From positions 1-9,191 of the forward strand of contig JAVBKP010000139.1 in the NCBI GenBank assembly GCA_031553975.1: a DNA stretch of 9,191 nucleotides. The letters run 5' to 3'. Below are positions 1 to 6,950 of this stretch, in pieces. This stretch comes from JAVBKP01 sp031553975 (lineage in GTDB: Bacteria > Bacillota > Clostridia > Peptostreptococcales > Anaerovoracaceae). A program made the translations under genes and the position numbers. The stretch's first letter is position 1. Each line of letters begins with the position of its first letter. A model generated the notes under the pieces. The model searched no databases. It saw nothing but the letters and a program-made list of their open reading frames with translations, and was not told the DNA's origin.

Positions 1-2
1 TT

Positions 3-203
3 AGCCAAACTGGATATGTACCAAACGCAGAGACCCAAACCGCTGAGGCGATATCGGGGATTACGGGAATTATGTCCTATATTCCTGGAGCAATTCTTAT
101 TCTTGCAGCCGTGATCATGATGTTCTATAATATGGATGAGAAAATGTATAAAAAAATTGTTGAAGACCTAAAACAAGGAAAAACGGAGAGCTCAAGTATA
201 TAG
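3..203 (+). CDS. GPH-family sugar:cation symporter, C-terminal fragment
   Basis: Open reading frame entering from the left edge and ending at TAG 201-203; 66 residues are visible. It starts with SQTGYVPNAETQT and contains one hydrophobic segment, roughly from IMSYIPGA to AVIMMFYNM, followed by a charged tail (DEKMYKKIVEDLKQGK). The pattern of a G-Y-x-P-N stretch, a final membrane helix starting with an I-P motif, then 'Y-x-x-x-E-K-x-Y-x-K-I-x-E-D-L' is typical of the last helix and cytoplasmic tail of glycoside-pentoside-hexuronide (MelB/XynP-like) symporters, which import sugars or glycosides with Na+ or H+. The substrate cannot be read from this piece. The hydrolase gene begins 21 bases later and is probably co-transcribed. 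A general MFS transporter is the main alternative. Confidence 0.6.
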   Translation, partial: SQTGYVPNAETQTAEAISGITGIMSYIPGAILILAAVIMMFYNMDEKMYKKIVEDLKQGKTESSSI

Positions 204-224
204 TAAAAAATGTGGAGGTATGAC

Positions 225-1034
225 ATGAACGATTGGAAACGTCAAACAGTCAAGACGAGTGATGGAATAGACCTGAATTTTTACGATTTTGGTGAAGGTA
301 AGCCCGTGGTTTTAATAGCGGGATATGCTGCACCAGCTAATTCATGGGTGCTTCAAGTGAAACCACTACTTGAGGCAGGGTTTAGGGTCATCTGTTTTGA
401 CAGGCGCTCTCATGGATTTTCTGAAAACACAGAAAAGGGACAAAATATGGAAAGACATGGCAAAGATTTAGATGAGTTTTTAAGGCATTTGAATCTTCAA
501 AAACCATTGCTAGTAGGTCAGTCACAAGGGGCATCTACAATATTTTCATATATTTCCCAATTCGGAGATGAGAATATAAGCGGGGTGGTGGATATAGACC
601 AAACACCGAAAATGGTCAATGATGAGGAGTGGGATAAGGGCATGTATGGAATTACACCAATTACATTGCCAACATTCTTTGATGATCCAATCCCTAGCCC
701 GTTTTATGGAGAGCCACAACCAGAAGTCTTAGCGCAGTTAGCAGAAGCTTTAGCGGTAATGGAAAGTTTTGATCGAGTAGGCACAAAACCATTGCTAGGA
801 GACCATGCAGCAGCTGATTGGAGGGCTACGTTAAAAGAAACAAAAGTTCCTGTGCTTTTTGTGGCAGGGCAAAACAGTCCATTTTGGAATTGTGAGCATG
901 CGAAGGAGTCTGCAAGCCTGTGTCAATATGGAGAGTCAGCTGTTATTTCGGAGTGTGGCCATGCGGTCAATTGGGAACAAGCAGACGCTTTTAATGAAGT
1001 CCTATTAAATTTTACTAAAAAGATTTTCAAGTAA
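225..1034 (+). CDS. alpha/beta hydrolase
   Basis: Predicted 269-residue cytoplasmic alpha/beta hydrolase of unknown substrate. I chose ATG 225 (MNDWKRQT) because TGGAGG at 213-218 sits 6 bases upstream; an in-frame ATG at 210 would contain that ribosome binding site in its own coding sequence. Visible features are a strand and oxyanion region (VVLIAGYAAPANSW, residues 28-41), DRRSHGFS (59-66), the nucleophile elbow G-Q-S-Q-G with Ser100, and the catalytic His246 in SECGHAVNWEQ. At the usual acid position after strand 7 the sequence is AGQNSPFW, with Asn rather than Asp. The acid may instead be Asp123 or Asp125 in VVDIDQTPK after strand 6, as in some subfamilies. No signal peptide or membrane segment is seen. 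It follows the symporter by 21 bases, which suggests it acts on an imported ester or conjugate, but this is inference. Confidence 0.85.
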   Translation: MNDWKRQTVKTSDGIDLNFYDFGEGKPVVLIAGYAAPANSWVLQVKPLLEAGFRVICFDRRSHGFSENTEKGQNMERHGKDLDEFLRHLNLQKPLLVGQSQGASTIFSYISQFGDENISGVVDIDQTPKMVNDEEWDKGMYGITPITLPTFFDDPIPSPFYGEPQPEVLAQLAEALAVMESFDRVGTKPLLGDHAAADWRATLKETKVPVLFVAGQNSPFWNCEHAKESASLCQYGESAVISECGHAVNWEQADAFNEVLLNFTKKIFK

Positions 1035-1061
1035 GCTAGGGCATAGAACAGTCCTAGTTAC
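1031..1061 (+). repeat. inverted repeat between hydrolase and ferredoxin genes
   Basis: GTAAGCTAGG (1031-1040) and CCTAGTTAC (1053-1061) can form a 9-bp stem with one bulged G and a 12-base loop. The left arm overlaps the hydrolase stop codon. The following bases are A-rich, not T-rich, so it does not look like a standard intrinsic terminator on the + strand. It could be an mRNA-end or processing hairpin between two transcription units. Confidence 0.35.
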
Positions 1062-1089
1062 TAATAAAAAAACTGGAAGGAGCATTAGT

Positions 1090-1314
1090 ATGGCAAAAGG
1101 AATAGTCAAAATTAATGGAGAACGTTGCAAAGGATGTGAGCTTTGCGTGTCGGTTTGTCCAAAGACAGTGCTAAAATTACACGAAAAAGAATTTAACAGC
1201 AAGGGGTATAGACCAGCCCACCCAGCCACCGAAGAGTGTATAGGGTGTGGTAGTTGTGCACTTGTATGCCCAGACGGAGCAATCAGCGTATATATAGATG
1301 AGGAGGGGAAGTAG
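1090..1314 (+). CDS. 2-oxoacid:ferredoxin oxidoreductase, delta (2x[4Fe-4S] ferredoxin) subunit
   Basis: A 74-residue ferredoxin-like subunit. Two classical clusters are visible: C13-x2-C16-x2-C19-x3-C23-P and C50-x2-C53-x2-C56-x3-C60-P, each able to bind one [4Fe-4S] centre. In this enzyme family the delta subunit carries electrons from the TPP site to free ferredoxin. The start is supported by GGAAGGAG (1075-1082), 7 bases before the ATG. It is the first gene of a four-gene operon, and its stop codon lies 2 bases before the alpha-subunit start. The order delta-alpha-beta-gamma is the common KOR/VOR layout in clostridia and archaea (korD/vorD type). The family assignment is secure from the motifs and neighbours; the 2-oxoacid substrate is not determined. 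Confidence 0.92.
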   Translation: MAKGIVKINGERCKGCELCVSVCPKTVLKLHEKEFNSKGYRPAHPATEECIGCGSCALVCPDGAISVYIDEEGK

Positions 1315-1316
1315 GC

Positions 1317-2399
1317 ATGGGTGAAAGAGTTTTAATGAAGGGAAACGAAGCATTTGCAGAGGCTGCCATTCGCAGCGGTTGTAGATTTTACTTTGGATAC
1401 CCAATTACCCCACAAAACGAAGTAACAGAGTTCATGGCAAGAGAACTTGCCAAATATGAAGGAGGACGCTTCGTTCAAGCAGAAAGCGAGATTGCCGCGG
1501 TCAATATGGCATATGGAGCAGCAGGAGCAGGCGGAAGAGTGCTAATTTCTTCTGCATCACCAGGTGTAGCCCTTATGCAAGAAGGACTATCGTTCATCAC
1601 AGCAGCTAACCTACCACTGGTACTACTAAACGTATCAAGAGGAGGCCCAGGTATTGGAAGCATCCAACCAGGTCAAGCAGATTATTACCAAGCCACACGA
1701 GGAGGCGGGAACGGTGACTACCACCTAGTGGTACTAGCGCCATCCTCTATCCAGGAGTCAGTAGACCTAATGAGCGTTGCCTTTGACATAGCAGACAAAT
1801 ACCAAAACCCAGTGATGCTTTTAACAGATGGTATGCTAGGACAAATGATGGAGCCTGTGACGCTGCCAGAGCCAAAGCAAGCATTGATTACGGCAGAAGA
1901 GATTGCAACAGACAAACCTTGGGCGATTACAGGCCATGGCGGCAAAAGAGACAGACAGGTGGTTAAAGCCCTTCACTTACAGCCAGAAACCTTAGAACAA
2001 ACCATAATAGAGCGTGAAAAGAAATATGACGCCATCAGAAAAGACGAAGTGAGATACGAAACGGTAGGATTGGAAGAGGCAGAAATCGTGCTTGTAGCCT
2101 ACGGATCAACTGCGAGAATATCTTTAGAGGCTATAGAAATATTAGGCGAACAAGGCATTAAAGCAGGGCTAATTAGACCGATTACATTGTGGCCATTCCC
2201 AGATGAAGCCTTTGATAAAATCCAAAAGTCAACTAAAATGCTCATGTCAGTTGAACTCAGCCAAGGACAAATGGTTGGTGACATTCAGATTGCTAGCAAA
2301 GCAAAGTACCAAGTAGGACTTTCTAAACGTGTTGGTGGTATGCTTTTGACACCACAACAAATAGCAGAAGATGTTAAAAAAGCTTTGGGGGTGAAATAG
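1317..2399 (+). CDS. vorB: 2-oxoacid:ferredoxin oxidoreductase alpha subunit (VorB/KorA-like)
   Basis: A 360-residue alpha subunit. The N-terminal pyrimidine-binding domain is marked by KGNEAFAEAAIRSGCRFYFGYPITPQNE (residues 8-35) with the GYPITP hallmark, then QAESE (54-58), which holds the conserved glutamate region that activates TPP, and the SSASPG loop (78-83). A C-terminal domain from about residue 245 resembles transketolase domain II. With the beta subunit it would oxidise a 2-oxoacid plus CoA to acyl-CoA, CO2 and reduced ferredoxin. The length and the PQNE variant of the hallmark resemble proteins usually annotated as 3-methyl-2-oxobutanoate dehydrogenase VorB, but 2-oxoglutarate or a broad range is possible. 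AGGAGGGG (1301-1308) supports ATG 1317. The last base of its TAG stop is the first base of the next gene's GTG start, indicating translational coupling. Confidence 0.93.
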   Translation: MGERVLMKGNEAFAEAAIRSGCRFYFGYPITPQNEVTEFMARELAKYEGGRFVQAESEIAAVNMAYGAAGAGGRVLISSASPGVALMQEGLSFITAANLPLVLLNVSRGGPGIGSIQPGQADYYQATRGGGNGDYHLVVLAPSSIQESVDLMSVAFDIADKYQNPVMLLTDGMLGQMMEPVTLPEPKQALITAEEIATDKPWAITGHGGKRDRQVVKALHLQPETLEQTIIEREKKYDAIRKDEVRYETVGLEEAEIVLVAYGSTARISLEAIEILGEQGIKAGLIRPITLWPFPDEAFDKIQKSTKMLMSVELSQGQMVGDIQIASKAKYQVGLSKRVGGMLLTPQQIAEDVKKALGVK

Positions 2400-3145
2400 T
2401 GAAAACCATATTTGAATATACCAAAGGTATGCGTGAGACACAAACTACATATTGCCCTGGATGTACCCACGGCATTGCCCACAGATTAATTATGGAAGTT
2501 CTGGAAGAAAAGGGAGTCCTTGGCAGTACAATCGGTGTAGCACCAATTGGATGCTCTGTGCTATGCCACCAATTCATGAATGTAGATATGGCAGAAGGAG
2601 CCCACGGTAGAGCACCTGCTGTAGCCACTGGAATCAGAAGAGTACATCCAGACAAAGTGGTATTTACATACCAAGGAGATGGAGACTTAGCGTCCATTGG
2701 AATAGCTGAAATCGTTCACGCTGCCCACAGAGGTGAAAAATTCAGCACATTCTTTATTAACAATGCCATTTATGGCATGACCGGGGGACAAATGGCGCCA
2801 ACCTCACTGATTGGGCAAAAGACAACCACCAGCGTGGAAGGAAGAACAAAAGAGCAATCAGGGATGCCACTACGCATGTCAGAAATGCTTTCGACCATTG
2901 ATGGAGCAGTCTTTGTAGAACGCTGTGCCCTCAATACACCAGCCAACATTCGCAAAGCGAAAAAAGCCATCGAAAAGGCTTTTGACATACAGCAAAAGGG
3001 ATTGGGATTCACATTTGTGGAATTGCTCTCAACATGTCCCACCAACTGGGGGCTAACACCAGTCAAATCCATGGAATGGCTAGGGGAGAACATGATCCCT
3101 TACTATCCACTTGGCAATTTCAAAAGTCCAGAGGAGGTGAAATAA
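2399..3145 (+). CDS. 2-oxoacid:ferredoxin oxidoreductase beta subunit, TPP-binding
   Basis: A 248-residue catalytic subunit (korB/vorA type). The TPP/Mg2+ motif is GDGD (93-96) followed by NN (121-122) and the YGMTGGQ signature (125-131). Four cysteines, C19 and C22 in YCPGC, C52 in PIGCS and C213 in STCPTNW, have about the spacing of those that hold the proximal [4Fe-4S] cluster in two-subunit archaeal homologues (from memory), so a built-in cluster is likely. The start is GTG at 2399, supported by GGGGG (2387-2391) 7 bases upstream; starting at the in-frame ATG 2429 would remove only ten residues and lacks such a site. The 1-base overlap with the alpha gene and the immediate junction with gamma argue for fixed stoichiometry in one complex. 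Confidence 0.93.
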   Translation: MKTIFEYTKGMRETQTTYCPGCTHGIAHRLIMEVLEEKGVLGSTIGVAPIGCSVLCHQFMNVDMAEGAHGRAPAVATGIRRVHPDKVVFTYQGDGDLASIGIAEIVHAAHRGEKFSTFFINNAIYGMTGGQMAPTSLIGQKTTTSVEGRTKEQSGMPLRMSEMLSTIDGAVFVERCALNTPANIRKAKKAIEKAFDIQQKGLGFTFVELLSTCPTNWGLTPVKSMEWLGENMIPYYPLGNFKSPEEVK

Positions 3146-3673
3146 ATGGCGATAGAGAAAATTATCCTAGCAGGATTTGGAGGTCAAGGCGTACTTCTCA
3201 TTGGACAAATGCTGGCCTATGCCGCCATGTATGAAAACAAAGAAGTGACATGGATGCCATCCTACGGGCCTGAAATGCGTGGAGGCACAGCCAACTGCTC
3301 CGTTATTATTTCTGACAGTAAAAAAATCAGCTCACCAATTGTGACAGAAGCTACCACTGTACTTGCTATGAACGGTCCATCCCTGCAAAAATTTGAAAAA
3401 GATGTAGTAGCTGGTGGCAAACTATTCATCAACGCATCCCTCATCGATGAGAAATCTACAAGAACAGACATAGACGTGTATTATGTAGATTGCAATGAAA
3501 AAGCCACGGCTTTAGGAAACCCCAAAGTAGCCAACATTGTAGCACTAGGAGCCCTATTAAAAGAAACAGGAATCGTAAAACCAGAGACCATTGTAAAGGT
3601 TATGGAAAAAACATTCACTGGGTCTAAGGCGGCATTGCTTGATTTAAATAAGCTGGCTCTTTCGGCGTATTGA
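3146..3673 (+). CDS. 2-oxoacid:ferredoxin oxidoreductase gamma subunit
   Basis: A 175-residue gamma subunit (korC/vorG type). It shows the family's N-terminal GFGGQGV (10-16), which resembles a nucleotide- or CoA-binding loop, and the conserved PSYGPEMRGGTANCSV block (38-53). In the family this domain takes part in CoA binding and complex assembly. Its ATG directly follows the beta subunit's TAA, and the strong site GAGGAGGTGA (3131-3140) lies inside the end of that gene. A terminator begins 23 bases after its stop, so it is the last gene of the operon. The length is normal and no key motif is missing. Confidence 0.93.
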   Translation: MAIEKIILAGFGGQGVLLIGQMLAYAAMYENKEVTWMPSYGPEMRGGTANCSVIISDSKKISSPIVTEATTVLAMNGPSLQKFEKDVVAGGKLFINASLIDEKSTRTDIDVYYVDCNEKATALGNPKVANIVALGALLKETGIVKPETIVKVMEKTFTGSKAALLDLNKLALSAY

Positions 3674-3696
3674 AACTAGTCATTTCATAAAGACAA

Positions 3697-3745
3697 AAAA
3701 GCTCGTAGATTCTTGGAATGAAGAACTTGCGGGCTTTTGTTTATA
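3697..3745 (+). terminator. intrinsic terminator of the oxidoreductase operon
   Basis: An 18-base arm (3697-3714) and an 18-base arm (3721-3738) form a stem with several G-T wobbles and only one mismatch, around a 6-base loop (GGAATG). The 3' arm ends in GGGCTTTT, followed by GTTTATAAT. The left arm begins in an A-run (AAAAAAGCTCG), so it may also work on the other strand. Confidence 0.85.
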
Positions 3746-3782
3746 ATCAAAAGTGAGTTTTATGCTGACCTACACGAAAAAG

Positions 3783-3811
3783 TTGATATTTTCCTATAAT
3801 TAAAGTAAGAT
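3783..3811 (+). promoter_or_regulatory. candidate sigma-A promoter for kinase operon
   Basis: TTGATA (3783-3788), a 17-base spacer, then TAAGAT (3806-3811), in the AT-rich gap after the terminator and about 50 bases before the kinase start. The -10 matches only 4 of 6 consensus bases. A perfect TATAAT at 3795-3800 lacks a fair -35 at 17 bases. The presence of a promoter in this gap is likely; the exact hexamers are uncertain. Confidence 0.4.
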
Positions 3812-3863
3812 ATACTCATGGAATACCAAGCGAAATACGTAACAGATATAATGGGAGGAAATG

Positions 3864-4823
3864 ATGGATAAAAAATTTGATATTGTAGCCCTTGGCGAAT
3901 TGCTTATAGATTTTACCAGCAATGGTAACTCGGAGGCAGGCAATACTTTGTTTGAGGCTAACCCTGGCGGTGCGCCATGCAATATGCTAGCCATGTCGGC
4001 AAAACTAGGCAAAAGGACAGCTTTTATAGGCAAGGTGGGAAAAGACATGTTTGGGAATTTGCTGAAAGAAAAAGCATCTCAGGCAGGTATTAATATGGAT
4101 AATTTGGTTTTCGATGACCAAGTAAACACTACGTTAGTATTTGTGCAAACAGCACCAGATGGAGACAGATCTTTTTCTTTCTTTAGAAACCCTGGGGCCG
4201 ATACAATGATTAGAGCCGATGAGATTGACCATGATAAAATCACCTCCTCAAGAGCATTTCATTTTGGTACGTTGTCTTTGACCAATGAACCAGCAAAAAA
4301 CGCCACAATTTCGGCGGTAAGGACAGCATCTGACAACAATTTGATAATTACCTTTGACCCCAACCTAAGACCTGCCCTATGGGCCGATATGAAGGATGCA
4401 AAGGCACAGATGACATGGGGTGCAGGTAAATGCCATATTATGAAATTAGCAGTAGAAGAACTAGAATTTATGATGGATGAGGCAGATCAAGACAAAGGTG
4501 TGGATATGCTTACGTCAAAAAATCCAAATATAAAAGTGGTATTTGTCACTGATGGAGCCAATGGCTCGACATGTTATATTGGCAATCGCAAAATCTTTGT
4601 GCCTGCCTTTAAAATCAACGCGATAGACACCACAGGAGCGGGGGATACATTCTTTGGCGCATGCGTTTCGTACATATTAGATCATGGAACAGCGTTAGAA
4701 GAAGAGCAGATGAAAGAAATGCTGACATTTGCCAATGCAAGTGCGGCCATTGTAGCCACTAGAAAAGGTGCATTACTATCTATGCCTACGAAAGAAGAGG
4801 TAGAAAATTTAGCTCATAAATAA
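3864..4823 (+). CDS. PfkB-family carbohydrate kinase (fructokinase-like)
   Basis: A 319-residue ribokinase/PfkB-fold kinase that would phosphorylate a sugar with ATP in the cytoplasm. The N-terminal GELLIDF (11-17) and the NPGGAPCN block (33-40) match the first PfkB signature and substrate-binding region. DTTGAGDTF (255-263) is the second signature, with Asp261 as catalytic base and the GAGD anion hole. FDPNLRP (164-170) is typical of fructokinases and related sugar kinases. Two ATGs are adjacent (3861 and 3864). I prefer 3864 because the core site GGAGG (3854-3858) then has 5 bases of spacing instead of 2. It is the first gene after a terminator and candidate promoter and precedes a polyol-type dehydrogenase, which favours a ketose such as fructose or tagatose as substrate. 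Specificity for 2-keto-3-deoxygluconate or ribose cannot be excluded. Confidence 0.85.
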   Translation: MDKKFDIVALGELLIDFTSNGNSEAGNTLFEANPGGAPCNMLAMSAKLGKRTAFIGKVGKDMFGNLLKEKASQAGINMDNLVFDDQVNTTLVFVQTAPDGDRSFSFFRNPGADTMIRADEIDHDKITSSRAFHFGTLSLTNEPAKNATISAVRTASDNNLIITFDPNLRPALWADMKDAKAQMTWGAGKCHIMKLAVEELEFMMDEADQDKGVDMLTSKNPNIKVVFVTDGANGSTCYIGNRKIFVPAFKINAIDTTGAGDTFFGACVSYILDHGTALEEEQMKEMLTFANASAAIVATRKGALLSMPTKEEVENLAHK

Positions 4824-4871
4824 GTTTTGCGAAATAGCAAATAACGGATGAAAGAAAGCGGATGGTGAGCG

Positions 4872-5897
4872 ATGAGAGCAGCAGTGTTAAACAAAGTGAA
4901 GAGCCTATCAGTAGAGGAACGTGAGATACCAATATTAAAACATGGTGAGGTGCTGATAAAAGTCATGGCATGTGGCGTATGTGGTACGGATGTGCATATA
5001 TTTGAAGGGGACAAAGGCGCGGCAGATAATCCATTGCCAATTATACTAGGGCATGAATTTGCAGGGGTGGTGGCTGCTGTAGCAGAAGATGAGAAAAGGT
5101 TAAAAATCGGTGACAGGGTTTGTGTAGACCCAAATGTGCTTTGCAATGAGTGTATGTATTGCTTAGAGGGTGATGGGAACTTTTGTGAGAGCATGACAGG
5201 TGTCGGGACTACGGTAGATGGCGGATTTTCACAGTATGTAGCAGTGCCAAGGCAGCAGGTATATAAATTGGAAGACAATACCACTTTTGAAGAGGGTGCC
5301 ATGGCAGAGCCTTTGGCATGTTGTTTGCATGGAATGGATTTGGTGGGTGTGAAGCAAGGCGACAATGTAGTTGTGATTGGAGCAGGAATGATTGGTCTTT
5401 TGATGGTACAGCTAGCAAAAATAGCAGGTGCAGCCACAGTGACAATACTAGAACCCGTACAGAGCAAAAGAGAAATGGCCCAAAATCTAGGTGCTGATTA
5501 TGCCATTGACCCTACTAGCCAGTCCGTAGAAGTGCTACTAAAGGAAAATGGAATAAGACGAATAAATTCGGTGATTGAGTGTGTTGGGCACCCAGCCACA
5601 ATAGAACAAGCCATAAAGATAGCTGGCAAAAAATCTACTATCATGATGTTTGGGTTAACAAAACCAGAACAAACAGTAAGTATCTCGCCATATGAGATAT
5701 TTAAAAAGGAAATAGTGCTGAAAGCCTCGTTTATTAATCCATATACTATGGGGCGTGCAGTGGATTTGCTGAACAACAAAAGAATAGATGTTTCATCCAT
5801 GGTGGCAAAAACAATTCCATTAGAAGAATTAACAGTGGTTTTAGAAGATGCAGATATGCGAAAACTTGGGAAATACATTGTTTGTCCATGGCAATAG
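4872..5897 (+). CDS. zinc-dependent medium-chain alcohol/polyol dehydrogenase
   Basis: A 341-residue MDR dehydrogenase. Catalytic-zinc ligands are visible as Cys37 in ACGVCGTDVH, the His61-Glu62 pair in LGHEFAG, and Glu146 in AEPLAC. The structural zinc lobe is C91-x2-C94-x2-C97-x7-C105. The nucleotide-binding loop is GAGMIG (170-175), with acidic Glu194 at the end of the second strand, which favours NAD+ over NADP+. The overall layout is that of sorbitol/galactitol/threonine dehydrogenase-like enzymes. The AEPLAC stretch is frequent in polyol dehydrogenases. It starts 48 bases after the kinase with a weak ribosome binding site (GGTGAG, 4864-4869). Together with the kinase it could convert a hexitol to a ketose and then to the ketose phosphate. 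That pathway is inferred from gene order; the substrate is not visible. Confidence 0.88.
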   Translation: MRAAVLNKVKSLSVEEREIPILKHGEVLIKVMACGVCGTDVHIFEGDKGAADNPLPIILGHEFAGVVAAVAEDEKRLKIGDRVCVDPNVLCNECMYCLEGDGNFCESMTGVGTTVDGGFSQYVAVPRQQVYKLEDNTTFEEGAMAEPLACCLHGMDLVGVKQGDNVVVIGAGMIGLLMVQLAKIAGAATVTILEPVQSKREMAQNLGADYAIDPTSQSVEVLLKENGIRRINSVIECVGHPATIEQAIKIAGKKSTIMMFGLTKPEQTVSISPYEIFKKEIVLKASFINPYTMGRAVDLLNNKRIDVSSMVAKTIPLEELTVVLEDADMRKLGKYIVCPWQ

Positions 5898-5915
5898 GGA
5901 GTGGAGTTGAGGAAT

Positions 5916-6926
5916 ATGAATTTTAGTCTAAAAACCAAACAAGAGCTAGAAAAATATGTATCCAAGAGGCCAAAATCAATTCTGACTATAGGAACCATTT
6001 CGGGAGATACGCAGCAGATTATAACCCTAGACTCAGCAAGTAAACCCATGGAAGGGAGAAATCTTAGGTACGATATTGGTTCTCTGACCAAAACCTTTAC
6101 AGTAGCGTTGATGGCAAAGCATGCCTATGAAGGCACGTTGTCTTTTGATGATTCGCTTGACAAACATATTGAGGGTCTCCCTGAGGGATATTATCCCACG
6201 CTGCGAAGATTGGCTACCCATGCGGCCGGCTACCCTGCACCTATACCTTTTGGAAAACTATTCTTAGCAAAATCCCTGCTAGGTATGAATAAACCTAATG
6301 GGCTGATGCGAGTAAATCCATATCGAGGTGCATTAGATGAAAAAGTAATGTTTGATATTTTGAAAAGCACAAAATTGCAAGACAAAGACTATAAATTCTC
6401 CTATTCGAATTTTAGTTTTGGCATATTAGGCTACATTGCAGGTCAAAAGGCGAGTACCAACTACTGGGAGGCCATGGATAGATTTGTGCAAGAAGAATTT
6501 GGCATGAAGAACACGTGGATTGCCTCAGAAGACAGCTTAATAGGATATGACCAAAAGAGCAAAGAATGCAGGAATTGGCAATGGGATAAATCAGATGTTA
6601 TTATAGCCGCTGGCGCAATTACCTCAGATGCACAAGATGTACTAAAATATTTGAAATCCAACATGTATGATGAAAAACCTTATCTGAAAATGTGCCACAA
6701 AAAATATGGTGAGGGCAACAAAAAATGGCAAATGGGCCTTGGGTGGCGTATAAAACCAAATACGCAAATTTTTTGGCATGACGGAAATGCAGGCTGTTTT
6801 AGTGCCTTTGCCGCCTTTGACAAAGAGAAAAAGGTAGGAACTGTGTTGATGTGTAACTATGGGTTGGTTAATATGCAAAATTTAGGATTTGCTGTTTTAG
6901 AAGATATAAACCAGCAGGGACTATAG
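5916..6926 (+). CDS. serine hydrolase, class C beta-lactamase/DD-peptidase fold, no signal peptide
   Basis: A 336-residue beta-lactamase-related protein. All three active-site elements are present: S56-L-T-K59 (S-x-x-K) in YDIGSLTKTF, Y163-S-N165 (Y-x-N) and H288-D-G290 (the K/H-x-G box). The family includes esterases, D-aminopeptidases, DD-peptidases and AmpC-type enzymes. I prefer ATG 5916, because GGAG and GAGG at 5903-5912 lie upstream; an in-frame GTG at 5901 adds five residues but has no properly spaced site. There is no signal peptide or membrane anchor from either start, so the enzyme should be cytoplasmic, unlike true penicillin-binding proteins. It begins 18 bases after the dehydrogenase and is followed 24 bases later by an S66 peptidase, suggesting a peptide- or amide-processing pair. 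It is unlikely to be a resistance beta-lactamase. Confidence 0.85.
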   Translation: MNFSLKTKQELEKYVSKRPKSILTIGTISGDTQQIITLDSASKPMEGRNLRYDIGSLTKTFTVALMAKHAYEGTLSFDDSLDKHIEGLPEGYYPTLRRLATHAAGYPAPIPFGKLFLAKSLLGMNKPNGLMRVNPYRGALDEKVMFDILKSTKLQDKDYKFSYSNFSFGILGYIAGQKASTNYWEAMDRFVQEEFGMKNTWIASEDSLIGYDQKSKECRNWQWDKSDVIIAAGAITSDAQDVLKYLKSNMYDEKPYLKMCHKKYGEGNKKWQMGLGWRIKPNTQIFWHDGNAGCFSAFAAFDKEKKVGTVLMCNYGLVNMQNLGFAVLEDINQQGL

Positions 6927-6950
6927 AGCAAATAAGAGGGGGTTGTTGGT

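Noticed and set aside
1031..1061. Terminator after the alpha/beta hydrolase
   Set aside because: The hairpin is followed by A-rich, not T-rich, sequence, so only an inverted repeat is reported.
2374..3093. Two 107-codon minus-strand frames opposite the TPP-binding subunit
   Set aside because: Shadows of a gene with strong motifs and tight operon junctions.
3847..3852. Perfect TATAAT just upstream of the kinase
   Set aside because: It directly abuts the ribosome binding site, so a transcript from it would lose that site; no -35 lies 17 bases upstream.
4814..5467. Long 217-codon minus-strand frame opposite the dehydrogenase
   Set aside because: It is the antisense shadow of a clear zinc dehydrogenase with all motifs; rich in Ser, Thr and Pro with no domain.
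5498..6091. 197-codon minus-strand frame opposite the dehydrogenase/serine hydrolase junction
   Set aside because: Antisense to two well-supported genes, with no start signal or recognised family.
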